A stretch of 64,000 nt of DNA, taken from the NCBI GenBank assembly GCA_025558095.1, contig JAIVFI010000035.1, positions 248,001-312,000 of the forward strand. Direction: 5' to 3'. Of this stretch, positions 1 to 11,437 are shown one piece after another. Numbering within the stretch: the stretch's first letter is position 1; the number at the start of each line of letters is the position of its first letter. The notes under the pieces were generated by a model. It had not been told where the DNA came from, made no database searches, and saw only the letters and a program-made list of their open reading frames with translations. This DNA comes from Hyaloraphidium curvatum. Its lineage: Eukaryota; Monoblepharomycota; Hyaloraphidiomycetes; Hyaloraphidiales; Hyaloraphidiaceae. The position numbers and the translations under genes were made by a program.

Positions 1-1457
1 AACGCGAACACATCGGATTTCACAGTGGTGCGTCCATTTCCTGACCGTGCCAGCTCCGGAGCAAGATGAGAGACTGTGCCTCCACGGAACCGGGCACCGG
101 ATGTTCGCAAGGAAATGTTGTCCGTTACACGGGCCATGCCGAAATCAATGAGCATTGCTCGGTCTCCAGAGACGAGGCAGTTTCCAGCTTTGATGTCACC
201 ATGGATTATTCCCCTGCGATGTAGGAAGGACACGGCCAGGGCAAAGCCATGAAGAAGCCGGAGAGCATCCGTCAGATACGTGCCAGATTTTCGACTAAAC
301 CACAGCCAGGAATGGAGATCGGGTGAGCAGCCCTTGATCTTTGGCACCATCGGGGACACGACAAGCCACTCCGAGTCAAGTGGGACGTACCCAATCAGGG
401 GGAAAAGGTTCGCGTAGCCCGGCTCGTTCACGTTGTCTCTTTGAAGAAGGCTGGCCAGAATGTTCACCTCTTTCTCAATCAAATTTCGATGGTGCCGCTC
501 GATATCCGGCCCGTTCCTTTTGTTTATCGGGATCACTTTGACCGCGACAGATTCCCCACGGTACGTTCCCTTGTAGACTTTGGAATGACCACCGCCGCCA
601 AGCTGATTGCTGGCTGTGGCAACGTACACAACGTCCTTGAGAGCAATCCTGTAGTGCTCAGCACCGATTCCAAAGTACGTTCGATATTTTGCAATGATGG
701 CGGATCCAGTGGGGGAACACAGAACATAGGGCACAATGCCGCTGGAGTCCGGTCGATAAGGATCAGTCCGTTCGTGGATTCGCAGGAACTGGTGGATGAG
801 AATCCGGAATCGCTGTGCATCTCGCTCCGGAAGCGATCCTTCGCGCTGACATAGATAAAAGAACGGCGTCCGACCATCGTTGTCAGTGAGGTTCAGCCTA
901 GGCGCATTTTCCGCTGACATTTCCGGGTGGTTGACAATTGAATCAATCACGTCGGAGTGTCCGAAGCAGCACGCCAAAGACAGACCACTCTTCCCAGACC
1001 TCTCCTCGACGGCGTTGAAGTCGATGTATCCCTCATATCTGCAGAGCAATTTATCGACGAGCTCCACAGCCCCATCGCGACATGCCAGCAGCCACATTGT
1101 CATTCCGTCAATATCCGCCCGGTTCAGGCCCAAACTCTCCTGAGTGGCATCGAGCATTCCCACTAGAGCTTCAATGTAGCCGTGCTTGTACGCTAGAAGA
1201 ATTGCCGTGTCTCCGGTCGGTGTGGTTGCACCGAGGATCCGTTCCGCATTTTGGCGCGAAGCGAGGCGATCCACGAGCTCACGCGAGAACTGGGCATCGT
1301 CCGCTTCGCAGCTCAAATGAAGTCCGGTAAGACCAGATGCCTGCTCGCGAACATTGGCGTCGAAGGTGGGTTGGCGCAGAAAGTCGTTGACCGTGGCTCG
1401 GTTCCCAGTCCGGCACGCAGTGAACCACGCTCCAAGCAGAGCCGAATAAGCAGCCAT
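1..1457 (-). CDS. Ankyrin-repeat protein kinase, 3' end outside window
   Basis: One open frame runs from an ATG at 1457 to the left edge without a stop (485 codons visible). The first ~230 residues have ankyrin-like spacing, with motifs such as TPTGDTAILLAYKHGYIEALV and SGLSLACCFGHSDVID. The kinase domain starts near residue 285. It has a glycine loop GGGGHSKVYKG, a VAVKV lysine, a catalytic loop HGDIKAGN in place of the usual HRDLKxxN, the metal-binding IDFG, and an activation-segment end HLAPEL. Arginine of HRD is therefore glycine, as in non-RD kinases. It probably phosphorylates Ser/Thr in a pathway read by the ankyrin part; the substrate is unknown. No intron is needed in the visible part. 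Confidence 0.85.
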   Translation of the reverse strand, partial: MAAYSALLGAWFTACRTGNRATVNDFLRQPTFDANVREQASGLTGLHLSCEADDAQFSRELVDRLASRQNAERILGATTPTGDTAILLAYKHGYIEALVGMLDATQESLGLNRADIDGMTMWLLACRDGAVELVDKLLCRYEGYIDFNAVEERSGKSGLSLACCFGHSDVIDSIVNHPEMSAENAPRLNLTDNDGRTPFFYLCQREGSLPERDAQRFRILIHQFLRIHERTDPYRPDSSGIVPYVLCSPTGSAIIAKYRTYFGIGAEHYRIALKDVVYVATASNQLGGGGHSKVYKGTYRGESVAVKVIPINKRNGPDIERHHRNLIEKEVNILASLLQRDNVNEPGYANLFPLIGYVPLDSEWLVVSPMVPKIKGCSPDLHSWLWFSRKSGTYLTDALRLLHGFALAVSFLHRRGIIHGDIKAGNCLVSGDRAMLIDFGMARVTDNISLRTSGARFRGGTVSHLAPELARSGNGRTTVKSDVFA

Positions 1458-1825
1458 CGTGCACGATTAGGCTAAACGGAAGCCGGCGGCGCAGCAATGC
1501 GCTCTCATGCAATGCTGGTTCTTCAGGCGTGGGGGGGCACCGGAGTCGTCGACGCGGCGTGGCGCCGTCTCGACAAGAGATCGTTGATCAGTTCACATCA
1601 TGCACCATCAACCATGTTCGTTGTGGCAGCTGGCTTTTCCATGCGGGACATTTGCAGCTATCCAATACACGGAAGAATAGTGGTGGATGCAGGGGCCCGA
1701 CTTGAGTGCGTTCTGGCTTATTGAGTCGCAGTGCAAGTGGCATTCTTGAGGAAAGACCCGTAGCTATAGCAGACGTAGACTCGCATACGATCGGGCTGGA
1801 CAGTCATCTCCTCCTGAAGTGCACC
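1458..1825. other. Intergenic spacer, nothing recognised
   Basis: This 368-bp stretch separates the start of the ankyrin kinase from the end of the DPP3-like gene. Short open frames are present on both strands but have no recognisable protein or start context. It presumably holds the promoter of the kinase and the 3' untranslated region of its neighbour. Confidence 0.5.
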
Positions 1826-4234
1826 TTACACATTCCGCTCGATCCAGCTCTGGATCAGCCCTTCGGGCGTCTCCGGGTAGTCCCGCCACTCCACGGTCCC
1901 ATCCGGCTTCAGGAACGAGTTGCCCTGCACGAACTGCTTCCGCGGCTGCTTGCGCGAGAGGACAATGTCCCGCCACGCGAGCATGCTGTCAGGCACGGCG
2001 GTGTGGTCGCGGTAGAACGCCGAGCCGTTCTCGAAGTCGGCCGTCATCTTGTAGATGTGCAGCTTCTGCAGAAAGGCGCCGATGGCCGCCTTGCCGACCG
2101 TGAGGATCTTGCTCCGGTCCAGGTGTACGACCAGGTTGGGGCCGTCCTCGTCTGAAGTCTCCTCGATCGTGACGAACCCGTCGCCGGCGCGCATGAAGCA
2201 CTGGAGGATCGCGTAACGAGCTTGCATGTGCGCTTGCCTGGATAAAACAATCAATCAGTGTCTTTGACGAGTGCAACAACCGTCGAAGTCCTTACCCATG
2301 CTTCTTCGCCTTCGGCTCGTAGAATTCGAGCGCGAGCAGCCCTGCCCGCGCCATCTGCAGCCAGGCCACGTAGCGCACGTCGTCGATCTCGGCCGGATCC
2401 GTGTGCCCGAAGAGCGAAACAACGTCGTCGAAGCAGCTGGGGTGCGCATGATGTTGTGAGATAAGACTCCAGGGGGATCGGCGCTGGAAACCCACCAAAG
2501 GAACATAGCCACGGCTTCGGCACGGCACTCTTCGTAAGTCGAGCTGATCGAAGTGAAAACAGAGTTCCAAGTCTGCCCCAGGGTGTACCAGGATGCGATC
2601 GGTTTGCCGGTCACGGGCGAGATCGGCAGGTGATCCTTGTTGAAGTTGTATACCCCGGCTGCCGTTTCCATCTGGACGCGGCCGCTTCCATGACCTGCGG
2701 AAGATCAACATCAATTGAAATCGGGACGCTACTACTGCGGCGCTGCAGTCCATACCGATGAGCTCGTGGCAAGCGACTTGGACTTCGAAAGCGGGTCCCC
2801 TGTACTTCTGGAACAACGCGAGGTCTTCCGGAGTAAGAAAAGTGACCTGCAACACTTTTGTTGAGTAGAGACTAGGAGTTTGTTCAGGTCGACCGCACCT
2901 TTTCGTTCGGGGACTTGGCACTCAGGACGTTCGAGAGCGACACGTTCTTGAACCCGAGCTCCTGGCGGATGTGGTCTTGGTTGGGGATGTTTATGCCGGC
3001 CGGCACGCCTCCGGTAGCGAAGGAGATAACCTCGAGAGCAGTGAAGTCTGCGTGCGGGAGGGGAGGGAGGCGGGGCCGATGGGGGGTCGGGGTTGGTTGG
3101 TCGGGGCAATCTTAGTCCCGTCAGCCAAGCGAATCGATACCACACACCTGGAGGGTTGAATTTCTCCTTCTCGAACTCAGGGCCCCAGGGAAGGAGTGAC
3201 AGGAAGTGCGGAGCTCGCTTGACCATCTCGGCGAATACCCTGCTCCGCTCCTTATTGACGACGGCAACGAAACCCTCCCATTCGGCACGAATTCCGGCAG
3301 GATCCCTGTACGTTTCTATGAAGGAAGCGTTTGACTCGACCGTAGGGCCCTGGTCCTTGACCCAGGACTTCTGCGATTCGTCGAAGAGCTTCACATCGCC
3401 CGTCTTGAAGTATTCCACGTACTGCCGCAACATCGTTGCCTGCGTTTCGTTGGCAGCATAGGCAACGGCTTCCGCGAGATGCTTCATGGACGCCTCCAGC
3501 TCCCGCTGGTGGTCTCCGTAAACCAGCTTGATCGTACGGCCGCCTGCCGTCTTAATCTCGCGCGACGGCTGCACCTCGGCGGAAGCGATCCTCAATTGGT
3601 AGTTGCCAGCTTCGTCCAGGAAGAGCCTCGTGTTCAGGGCAGATATGTCGTTGGCCTCGAGCGCCTTTTGGACGGCCTCGATGTCCTCCTTCGTGATCCG
3701 CGGGTCGTAGAAGTTGGAAACATGACCTTCGTCTGGAAATCCGAGATGCAGCTGGGTTTCCTTGGCTCCGACAGCGTAAATCGCGTCCTTCAGCTTCGCA
3801 AAGAGCTCATTTGCCGCATCCGACTTGCTCGCCGCCACGATTGCCCCAAAGTCGTCGACAGAGAGGCGCGGCACAAACTTCGTGTCGCCGAAAGACTTGT
3901 AGTCCCCCAGATTGGCCAGGAAGAGCGCGACGTAATCCAGAAACTGCTTCCAAGCAACGTCGGTGACGCCACTGGCATTTCGCAGTCCTTCAAAGTCCGG
4001 TTGGGGCCCGAAGATGCCGAGCACGAGGTCATAGATTCCTTCCGCTTCCGACGAGACCTGACGGAGGCAGATCCGCGACCCTGCGAAGCTGGCTCGCGAG
4101 ATGTGATGCGCGTACAGCTGTTCTTTCGGCGAGAGCGAGCGGAAGTGCTCCGCACATTCGAGGCGGCATATCGGGATGTTCTCGTCCGCGAGGTAGAGCG
4201 CCGAGATTGACGACGCGTCCGTCACGTTCCGCAT
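1826..4234 (-). CDS. DPP3: Dipeptidyl peptidase III (peptidase family M49)
   Basis: Six exons, 3148-4234, 2899-3047, 2757-2846, 2496-2695, 2296-2436 and 1826-2237, give 692 residues, close to the family length. The zinc-binding motif HELIGH is rebuilt across the 61-bp intron 2696-2756 at residues ~438-443 and is followed by GSG. The second zinc/catalytic motif EECRAEA lies near residue 495. Other family blocks include [38 protein letters not shown] and PAGINIPN. The enzyme removes dipeptides from the N terminus of small peptides in the cytosol. All introns are GT-AG and 52-100 bp. The ATG at 4234 matches the usual N-terminal position. It diverges from the TFIIIC gene across 101 bp. Confidence 0.96.
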
Positions 4235-4335
4235 CGCGAAAGCTTTGGTGGAAGACGTGCCCTCGCCCTGCTATTAGCTTCCGTGATCGCGGTGCAGATC
4301 GCGGTGCCACTGCTTGTTGAAGTGGTCAACACACC
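4235..4335. promoter_or_regulatory. Shared divergent promoter region (DPP3 / TFIIIC subunit)
   Basis: Only 101 bp separate the start codons of two oppositely transcribed genes, so both promoters must overlap here. No TATA element is evident. This is inferred from gene layout, not from a recognised motif. Confidence 0.55.
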
Positions 4336-5218
4336 ATGGCGGACCCGGACGTGGACTGGGAGGGCGACCTGTCAGAAGGCGAGGAGGAAGAATTGGATGA
4401 CGACGAATGGGAGGAGGAGGTGGGACGCGTCGCGACGCGTCCGCATCGCGTCTCACCAGGCGGAACCGCGGTCCCGCCCGGCTCCTCCGCAGACCACCTA
4501 CGTCGTCCTGGACCTAGGCCCGAACTTCGCGGAAGGAAACCTTCTCGAGGAAGCCATTGCGCGCAACGGCACATACCAGCTCGTGGGCCTCGACAGGGCG
4601 AACCCGTTCCTGCGCATCGGCACCGCCTACTTCAAGGGCGAACGCGTGGAGACTATCGGCACGGACCTTGTTTTCGCGGCAGAGAATCATCCGGGGCCTG
4701 CATCGGCACCCGCGGCAGGTGCTCAGAGGCAGAGCCAGGGCTGGAGAAGGATCACCTCTCGGCCTCCCGTGCCACCACCGGGTTCCTTCCAGCCTCCGCC
4801 CCCGCAGCAAAGAAAGGAGCCGACGCTGGTGTGCAAAACGACGAAGCGAATCATGTTTCAGCAGGTGAAGCTGAGTCTGAAGGGGGAGGAGGCCGGGGAA
4901 GCTGCGGCTTCCGGCGAGGCGCCTCAGGCCAACGGGCCGGAGGTCGAACCGGTGGCATCCGCGCCGAACCCATCGGAGCCCGGCATTCCTGCCGAGAATG
5001 ACGAGGCTGCTGGATCCGCTCCTGAAGAGCGTCTCGGCGAGGAGGACGTGGTCATGGCGGATGCGGCAGATGCCGATCGCCCGCCGCCAGCGGCGCCGGC
5101 TTCTGACCACGCCGCGATGGACGAGGATCTCGCCGAAGGAACCGCTTCCGCCGCGGATACGCCGACGGCGTCATCCAAAGGGACCCCTGCAACCAAAAGA
5201 GGTCGGAGGCGCAAATAG
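4336..5218 (+). CDS. RNA polymerase III factor TFIIIC, small tau-55/Sfc7-type subunit
   Basis: Exons 4336-4419 and 4493-5218 (intron 73 bp) encode 269 residues. The acidic N terminus (DWEGDLSEGEEEELDDDEWEEE-like) precedes the TFIIIC subunit-6 domain, with TTYVVLDLGPNF, YQLVGLDRANPFLRIGTAYF and KGERVETIGTDLVF at about residues 29-95. The rest is an Ala/Pro/Glu-rich tail ending in the basic RGRRRK. In yeast and mammals this subunit is part of the tau-A half of TFIIIC, which binds the A box of tRNA genes. The start ATG sits in a good context (CACCATGG). The assignment rests on the domain; the tail is not conserved. Confidence 0.85.
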
Positions 5219-5221
5219 AGT

Positions 5222-8173
5222 CTATTGCGGTTCCTGCCATACCTCGCAGACCTTCGAGAACGGTTTCCGCGCGGCCATCTCGTCCGCAGCCCTGCGGAAC
5301 TCCGCCATCAGCGTGATGCACGACATGTCGTTGACGTTCCGAGTAGTGTTGTGCTCAATGAAAGGGTCCTCCGTGACCCACGCGTCACCGCGAAACCGGT
5401 CCCTCGATCGCTCAATGAAGGCCCCGTCACGCAGGGATACGGCAAGTTTGCGCCGGTTGAAGCGGGAATAGGTGTCAAAGAAGCCGTGGAGCAGCGCGGT
5501 CAGGGTCTCCTCGTTTTCGGACTTGTAGGCCACCATGCTGAGCTCCGCCTCGAGCGGAACGAGCTGCTGCGTCATGGCGGGCGGCGCGTACGTCGGGCCC
5601 TTGCCCGCCGGTAGCACCACGGGGGTCGGGGAAAACTCGAGCAGGTCGCGGAACGTGACGTCGACTGTCGTGGCTTCCGGCCTTGGTTGCGGCATCGGCT
5701 TCGATCCGGGGCGCTTCGTCCTCGGCGTTTTGGTGCTGCCGGGCAGCACCGTTGTGCAAAACTGGCGCGGCCGGTCCGTAACCTGTTGCAGGCAGGGCAC
5801 CACTCCCCGCATGACGAGGAACGTGAGCCCCATAAGCACGAACGAATAGGAAGACAGCCAGCCGCCGGAAGGGTTGTTGACCCTGCGGCACTTGCTCCAC
5901 TTCTTGATCGCCATGAGGAACGGGCGCACCCGGGGGTCGAGGAGGCAGTACGTCCGCAGGAGCCGCGTGTTGTACAGGGCGATGGAGTTGTTGACGTTGA
6001 TGTCCGCAGCGACCTCGATGCCATCGTAGGAAACGAATTTGATCTTGACGATGGGGATCCTCGCGTGCGCAATTGGGAGCACCTCGGCAAAACCACACCG
6101 CCGGAGGATATTGGCGAGCGCGTACATGCTCAGCCAGGGCCCTTGGGAGTCCACGCCGTGCTTTTCCGTGACGATGCAGAGGTCCAGGTCGTCGTCGCGC
6201 GTCCCGAGGCCGTTCGAAGTCGATCTGGCAGCACAGAATCAGCACAGGCAAACGTGGAAAGGTCGGTCAACGAACCCAAAGGCAAACACGCGGATTCCAT
6301 CTCCCCAATGCAGGTTGATCTGCTTCTGAATTTTGTCGATGACGACTTGCCTGACCCTCAGATCCGCGTAGCCCGGCAGCTTCTTGCTGACCTCCCAATA
6401 TATCTCCCTCGAACACTCCAAAAGATACTCGTACGGCAAGGGCAAGCTCGCAGGTGCGGCAGCCGCGACGGGGGATTCTGCCTCCCCGTTGGGCAGCGAG
6501 ATGACGGAGCGAACGTTCCCATCTGCGGCTTGCGTGTACGACAGCGAAACGAGTCCTGCTTCGTCCAGGATGCGACAGAGCTGTTCCCACCCGCCGACTA
6601 GCTGCAGCAGTCCGTCGACAAAGGGGCCCGAAACAGAACTGCCACGCTTCTTGCTCGCTGCGATGGCATCTGCGACGGCGATTGAACCGCCCGACTCGTT
6701 CAGCAGGTTCATCAGGAACTTGAAGACCCTCGCAAACGCGGGGATGGTCCCCAGCGGGTGTCCCAGAATGTCCCCATCGTCCATACCGGAACCTTCATCG
6801 AACGATGCCAGCCTCGCCACAACGAACTGCGGAACGTCGATGCCGTGCACCCGGTCGCAGATTAGGAAGTCCGGTTGCTCCAGCAGAAAGTTCAACAGAC
6901 CATGCCGGGGGAAAGGCACATCGCCAGAGGCAGGAAAGGGCGGGAGCACCAGCACGGCGAGCTCTTCCAACCCAAGCACCAGGCGCCCATTGTCCAGGAA
7001 CGCTGCATTTATCTTCGCCATCAACGTCTTTCCGTCCTGTTCATCCCCGGCATCCCCGCTGTTGCTTTCGCCCCCAAGCGTGACGTACTTTGGCCGACCC
7101 TGCCTCGGGTTCCACGACCTCCTCGTCGCCTCGTCGACCACGAACACGTCCTTCCAGATGCCGCACGCGGTGGTGGCCGTGACTCCGGCGTCCAAGTTCT
7201 GCTTCCAAAACCCAAACAGACCCGGGAATCCGTGCTGCAGCTCCGTGTCCAGCCGCGACGAGCCCAGGCAGCCACCGGCCTCCCAAACGGTCCTGAAGGC
7301 GGCGGATGCCAGCGAATTGCCCGCCTTGCCGCGCCGATTGGCGTCACCAACACTGCTGAGCGACGCAATGGGCGGGAGCGAGTCTGGCCCGTACGAGGAG
7401 CCCTGAGGGTCCTCCAACGGCGCCATGCCGACCCGAAAGAGCGCGAGGTCGAGCTCCGTCGCCAGCTCCTGCGAAGCCGGAACGGGGCCCTCCCCCATCT
7501 GCTTCACATTAAAGATGCCTTTGGCCTCCTGCAGCAACGCCAAAAGTTTCTTTCGGTCGCCGCTGTAGTCGACCGTCCACAGCAGCTTTACGAGGTGGCC
7601 CCTGCCGCCCGTCCGAATCAGGTGCAAGAGGCAGGCAAACAGGTGCCAGATCTCCACCGGCGCGTTGGCGACCGACTTGGAGCACTTGCCCCGCACCGCC
7701 GGCTTCCGGATGGCGCGGAACCAGAGCTCCACCGCGCCGCGATCCCGGTCGGGGTAGGAAAAGGTGGTCGGCGAGGGCAACGGCTCCAACGAGTCGTCCG
7801 TGAGCGTCGGCGACGGCAGCGCGACGGCGCTGGGCTTCGCCGGGCGATCCTTTGACGCCCCGGAGCGGGATGCGGGCTTGGCCGCCGGGGGTGCCTTAGC
7901 CTCGCGGCGCGGGGCCTGGCCAGGGGACATCGGGCTGGGCAGCACGCCCGCTCCATCCCCCTGCCGCTGTCCGCCATCCGCAATGCCGAGCGCCGACAGC
8001 TGCTGCACCGGCGGATCCGCGGCGTCGTCCTCGATTTGCCTCTTTACCACCACGACGATGCCCGGCGCCACAACCCGCTCCTTGACAATCACCCGCGAGG
8101 GACGAGCCGCAGGGCGCGCAGCGTCGCCGTTTTGCTTCGGCACGGATGCCGATGAATTTGCTGCCGGCTCCAT
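5222..8173 (-). CDS. Cid1/TUT-family non-canonical nucleotidyltransferase
   Basis: Exons 6276-8173 and 5222-6224 give 966 residues. The 51-bp intron 6225-6275 splits the glycine signature, which reads VFAFGSTSNGLGTRDDDLDLC after joining. Two catalytic aspartates are in DDDLDL (~residue 643) and a third is likely in VAADINVNN. A PAP-associated block follows (RPFLMAIKKWSK, WLSSYSFVLMGLTFL, LLHGFFDTYSRF). These enzymes add uridines or adenines to RNA 3' ends. The N-terminal ~590 residues are Pro/Ala-rich and then globular with no family I recognise. The start is the first ATG upstream of the conserved composition; an in-frame ATG further upstream would enter the neighbouring promoter. It overlaps nothing and ends 3 bp from the TFIIIC stop, so the two genes are tail to tail. 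Confidence 0.88.
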
Positions 8174-8408
8174 CCTGGGCGACCCTGGCCGTGACGCGTC
8201 GCCAATGATGTTTTGATTGACTCTCAGTCGCAGCAACTCGAGTAGGCCGCCGGCACGCGGCGCATTTCGTCGGGCCGCTGCTTTACAACTTATTCCGAGA
8301 TTCAGAGCCATAAAGACGAGCGAGGAGGCACATCCGAACACGTGCGCCAGCCTGTTCCGAGGTTGTGGACCGTCCCTCTCCCCAAGTCTCCCGTCTCCCA
8401 GAGCGGCG
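8174..8408. promoter_or_regulatory. Divergent promoter region (nucleotidyltransferase / thioesterase)
   Basis: The two start codons are 235 bp apart and the genes point away from each other. The region should hold both promoters and 5' leaders. No specific element was recognised. Confidence 0.45.
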
Positions 8409-9561
8409 ATGGAGGCTTGGTTCTCCAGCGCTATTTCTCTCCCTTCGTCATCCATCATCTTCGACACGGACAGTCCCGGCTCCCATTCGGACCCCTTCCT
8501 CCTCTCGTCGTGCTCAGGCCCAGACCGCCTCACGAGGCTCGTCGTCGCCCGCTCCCCCGACGGCGTGCACGCGTTCGCCGCCTTCCACACCGGCAGGCTG
8601 ATGACCGGCCCCGCCGGCACGCTGCAGGGCGGGATGCAGGAGTGCCTCCTGGCGACGGCGATGGCGTTCGCGGCGCGCGAGAGGGGCACGGGCGGGTTCG
8701 GGAAGCTCGAAAGGAGCGAGGTGGGGTACAAGGCCAGGGTGGCCGTGCCCGGGTACTACCGGATCTCGGGGCGGCTGAAGCAGGCGAGGAAGGAGGGGCG
8801 GGGGTTGGTGCTGGAGCTCGAGGGGGCGATCGAGGAACCGAAGGGGGACGGATGGGCGGTTCTCGCCACAGGGAAGGCGACGAGAGTATTTGCTGATGGC
8901 GTATCGGTCTCAAGTAATCCATCGAGGGAGCGAGCCGCGATCGGGCCAAGCAGGATATCTAGGCCAATGTGGGCGGAGGTGGAGGCGCTGCTGGCGGGCC
9001 GCGAGGAGCGATCCCTGGTTGCGGAAGGAGATGCCGAACTCGGCAGGTTTCCGAGCTGGGTCGGAAGCGAGGTGAGCACTTTACATGTCCCCGGTCTGTT
9101 TGCATCTGCTGAGGATGGATTCGCAGACAAGCGGATTCCCCTGGCGGACGTGCTTCGGCCCCGGGCGCATATCCCGTATCGCTGCCGTCCTCGACAAGGC
9201 GGAGCAGGCACTGTCTGGCGCCCTGTTTTTCGACCGGGGCACCGAGGGCGCCGAAGCCGGAGGCGGCCTGGTCTCGGCCTCTGCTCTATTTGCGATTCTG
9301 GATTATCTGGCCGTGGAAACGAGCATTCGAGTGCTCAGAGCTTCTGGAAGGACCGGGACTGCGGTGACGGCGAACATGGCACTTGGGTACTTGGAGCTGC
9401 CGCGGGTTCCGGGATTGGTGCACTTCAGGAACCGCGTCGACCGCGTCGAGGGTCGCAAGATCTTCCTTGCGATCGAGGCGCGGGACTCGCCGGGGGGGAA
9501 GCCCTACGCCAGGGGGACAGCGCTGTTTGTATCGGTCCCTGGAGGACCCCCTAAGCTATAG
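8409..9561 (+). CDS. Tandem hotdog-fold acyl-CoA thioesterase-like protein
   Basis: Exons 8409-9071 and 9127-9561 (55-bp phase-0 intron) encode 365 residues. The first half has a hotdog-like helix block, GRLMTGPAGTLQGGMQECLL, and ends with a strand, GWAVLATGKATRVF. The second half repeats the layout with GALFFDRG, GGLVSASALFAILDYLAVE, a strand TANMALGYLELPRV, and a closing DSPGGKPYARGTALFV. Two hotdog domains in one chain is a common thioesterase architecture. Substrate and cell compartment are not evident, and I see no targeting signal. The intron was chosen because it is GT-AG and joins the two frames in phase. Confidence in the fold is moderate. Confidence 0.65.
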
Positions 9562-9917
9562 ATCTCTGCGGTTTGACCCCGGATGTGGATTCTTCGATAG
9601 CTAGCGGGATGCTCGGCACAGTTTTGGAGACGGTGCAGTGGGAGCTGGGGGTTGTGGGGCTCGTCGTTCTCGAAGGTACCGGAAGCTTCAAGTGGCGTCA
9701 AGCGGCACGTGAATGAGGTCACGCGCAACCCCCGGATCCCCGGACACCCCATCGCCAGCCGCCGCCAGGCCGTGCCGCCCGGGCTTTCCGCTTGCAAAGA
9801 AGCGCATTAACGCGCCGAGTGCCGGGCGCGCCTGCATTCGTGCTCCTTCGAGCCCCGGACCAGGGGGAGATAGCGGACCCTGACGCGGTCACCCTCGGCC
9901 CCCCGCCTCTCCCCGCC
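9562..9917. other. Intergenic region, no gene recognised
   Basis: An open frame of the downstream gene extends to 9792, but its first 42 codons contain no convincing upstream start. The ATG at 9918 lies in the better context. Otherwise nothing is recognisable. Confidence 0.4.
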
Positions 9918-11273
9918 ATGGCCTGCGCTCCGCCGCGCAGCCGCTTTGGCGGCAACTCGCTGCTCGCCGCCGCGCTCGACAACCCGCTGCTGCTCTTCTC
10001 GCTGCGGCGGCGCGTCACCGACGCGGGGTTCTCTCACCTGTTGGCAATCCTCGCGGCCGCAAAGAGCGCCGTCGCAGCGCGCGACGCCGGCCTGCGCGTC
10101 GTGCAGTTCGGCGCCACGACACCCGACGGCCGCCGCGTGACCCGGCTCTACGTGCAGCTGCCCGCCCACGCAAAGGGCGCGCCGCGCCTGATCCCGATCG
10201 CCGGCGCGCCGCTGAAGGACGTCGCAAAGGCAGCGGCGGCTGCCCCCGCGCAGCATGCCGCGGCCGTCGTCACAAAGACGCTGGGCGAGCCCAGCATGCC
10301 GGCCACCGTGGCCAAGGCCGCCGCCGAAACCGCACAGATCCTCAAGGACCCGCTCGGCCAGGTGGTCAAGGAGGTCAAGGAGAACCTGCCGACGGTCGAG
10401 GCCGTTGCAAAGGCCGAGGATCTGGGCGTCAAGGCCGCAAAGAACCTCGTGGAACGGGCAAAGGTGCGTCGCGCTGCTGTGCTGCCCTCCGAGGGGCTTC
10501 TCACCGGAACCTCTCCGCAGATCGGAGTCGATCTGATCCAGAATGCCGCCGCCGCGACCCCGGACCTAGCCGTCCCCGCCGCATCGACCGCTCCGTTCGC
10601 CGACGCCTTTGCCGACCTTGCGATCCAGCACGCCCTGGCTGTCGACGCCGCCCGCGCCAAGCAGCGCCGCGCCGCCGTGTGGAAAACCACCGGCGCCGTG
10701 CTCGCCGCCGTCTCGCTTGCCGCCGCTGCGGCTGGCGCCGCCTATCTCTACCGCCAGGGCCGGCTCGACCGCGACTCGCTCGCCGAGCTCCTCCGCGCGC
10801 ACCTCCCCGAGCGCCTCAACCCGGACTCTCTCGCCGCCGTCTGGCGCACCTACTTCCCCGGCTCGCAGCCCGCGGCCCCGCCCTCCGACGCCGCACCTTC
10901 CGACGCCCACGCCGAGGACCTCTTCCCGGACGACCCCTGGGTCTCTGGGGAGGAGCCCTCCATGTCCCTCCTCGACTCGGTCAGCGAGGACGACGTCGAC
11001 ACGTGCGACGCCGGCGTCAAGAAGCTCATGCTCCGCGACGACGAGGCGTCGGTCGCCGCCAGCCCCGCGTCCGCGAGCCCGGCGTTCGGCGCCGCGCACG
11101 CGGACCTGAGCATGTCGGCCATCTCGGAGAGCTCGGCCGAGGGGGGGAGGAGCGCGGACGAGTGGGTGGTGGTGCAGCAGGGCGAGGAGGCGCAGGAGCA
11201 TGGGTTGCCTGTCCCGGCCGTTGGGGAGGGTCACCTGGAGATGGCCGAGGTGGCTACGGATGCCCGTCTCTGA
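9918..11273 (+). CDS. Orphan alanine-rich single-pass membrane protein
   Basis: This 451-residue protein has no intron and no family I recognise. The N-terminal ~95 residues look globular, with NSLLAAALDNPLLLFSLRRR and RVVQFGATTPDGRRVTRLYV. An Ala/Lys-rich amphipathic helical stretch follows (residues ~110-200). One transmembrane helix is at about 256-277 (TTGAVLAAVSLAAAAAGAAY), flanked by a basic AKQRRAAVWK segment. The C-terminal 170 residues are acidic and serine-rich and contain DEWVVV, a W-x-x-V sequence behind acidic residues that resembles an Atg8-interacting motif. The start ATG is in a CCGCCATGG context. A mitochondrial or ER tail-type topology is possible but unproven. Confidence 0.6.
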   Translation: MACAPPRSRFGGNSLLAAALDNPLLLFSLRRRVTDAGFSHLLAILAAAKSAVAARDAGLRVVQFGATTPDGRRVTRLYVQLPAHAKGAPRLIPIAGAPLKDVAKAAAAAPAQHAAAVVTKTLGEPSMPATVAKAAAETAQILKDPLGQVVKEVKENLPTVEAVAKAEDLGVKAAKNLVERAKVRRAAVLPSEGLLTGTSPQIGVDLIQNAAAATPDLAVPAASTAPFADAFADLAIQHALAVDAARAKQRRAAVWKTTGAVLAAVSLAAAAAGAAYLYRQGRLDRDSLAELLRAHLPERLNPDSLAAVWRTYFPGSQPAAPPSDAAPSDAHAEDLFPDDPWVSGEEPSMSLLDSVSEDDVDTCDAGVKKLMLRDDEASVAASPASASPAFGAAHADLSMSAISESSAEGGRSADEWVVVQQGEEAQEHGLPVPAVGEGHLEMAEVATDARL

Positions 11274-11370
11274 AACGACAAGAATCTGAAATCTGAAGCA
11301 AGAACAACAAGCGGAACAACGGGGGTGGAATGGTATCTTGACTCTTTCACAATCTGAAGTCTGGTACAGC

Positions 11371-11376
11371 AATAAA
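11371..11376 (+). promoter_or_regulatory. Probable poly(A) signal AATAAA
   Basis: A canonical AATAAA lies 97 bp past the stop codon of the orphan membrane protein and just before the convergent neighbour ends. It is the only such hexamer on this strand in the gap. Confidence 0.45.
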
Positions 11377-11437
11377 AGTGTGTAGACAGAACTGGTATTC
11401 TGCGTTTGCATTCCTTTTCGCCCATCTTCCTTCCGCA

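Noticed and set aside
8217-8731. Minus-strand extension of the nucleotidyltransferase frame to 8731
   Set aside because: It overlaps the first exon of the divergent thioesterase-like gene and crosses the intergenic promoter region; an ATG at 8173 fits better.
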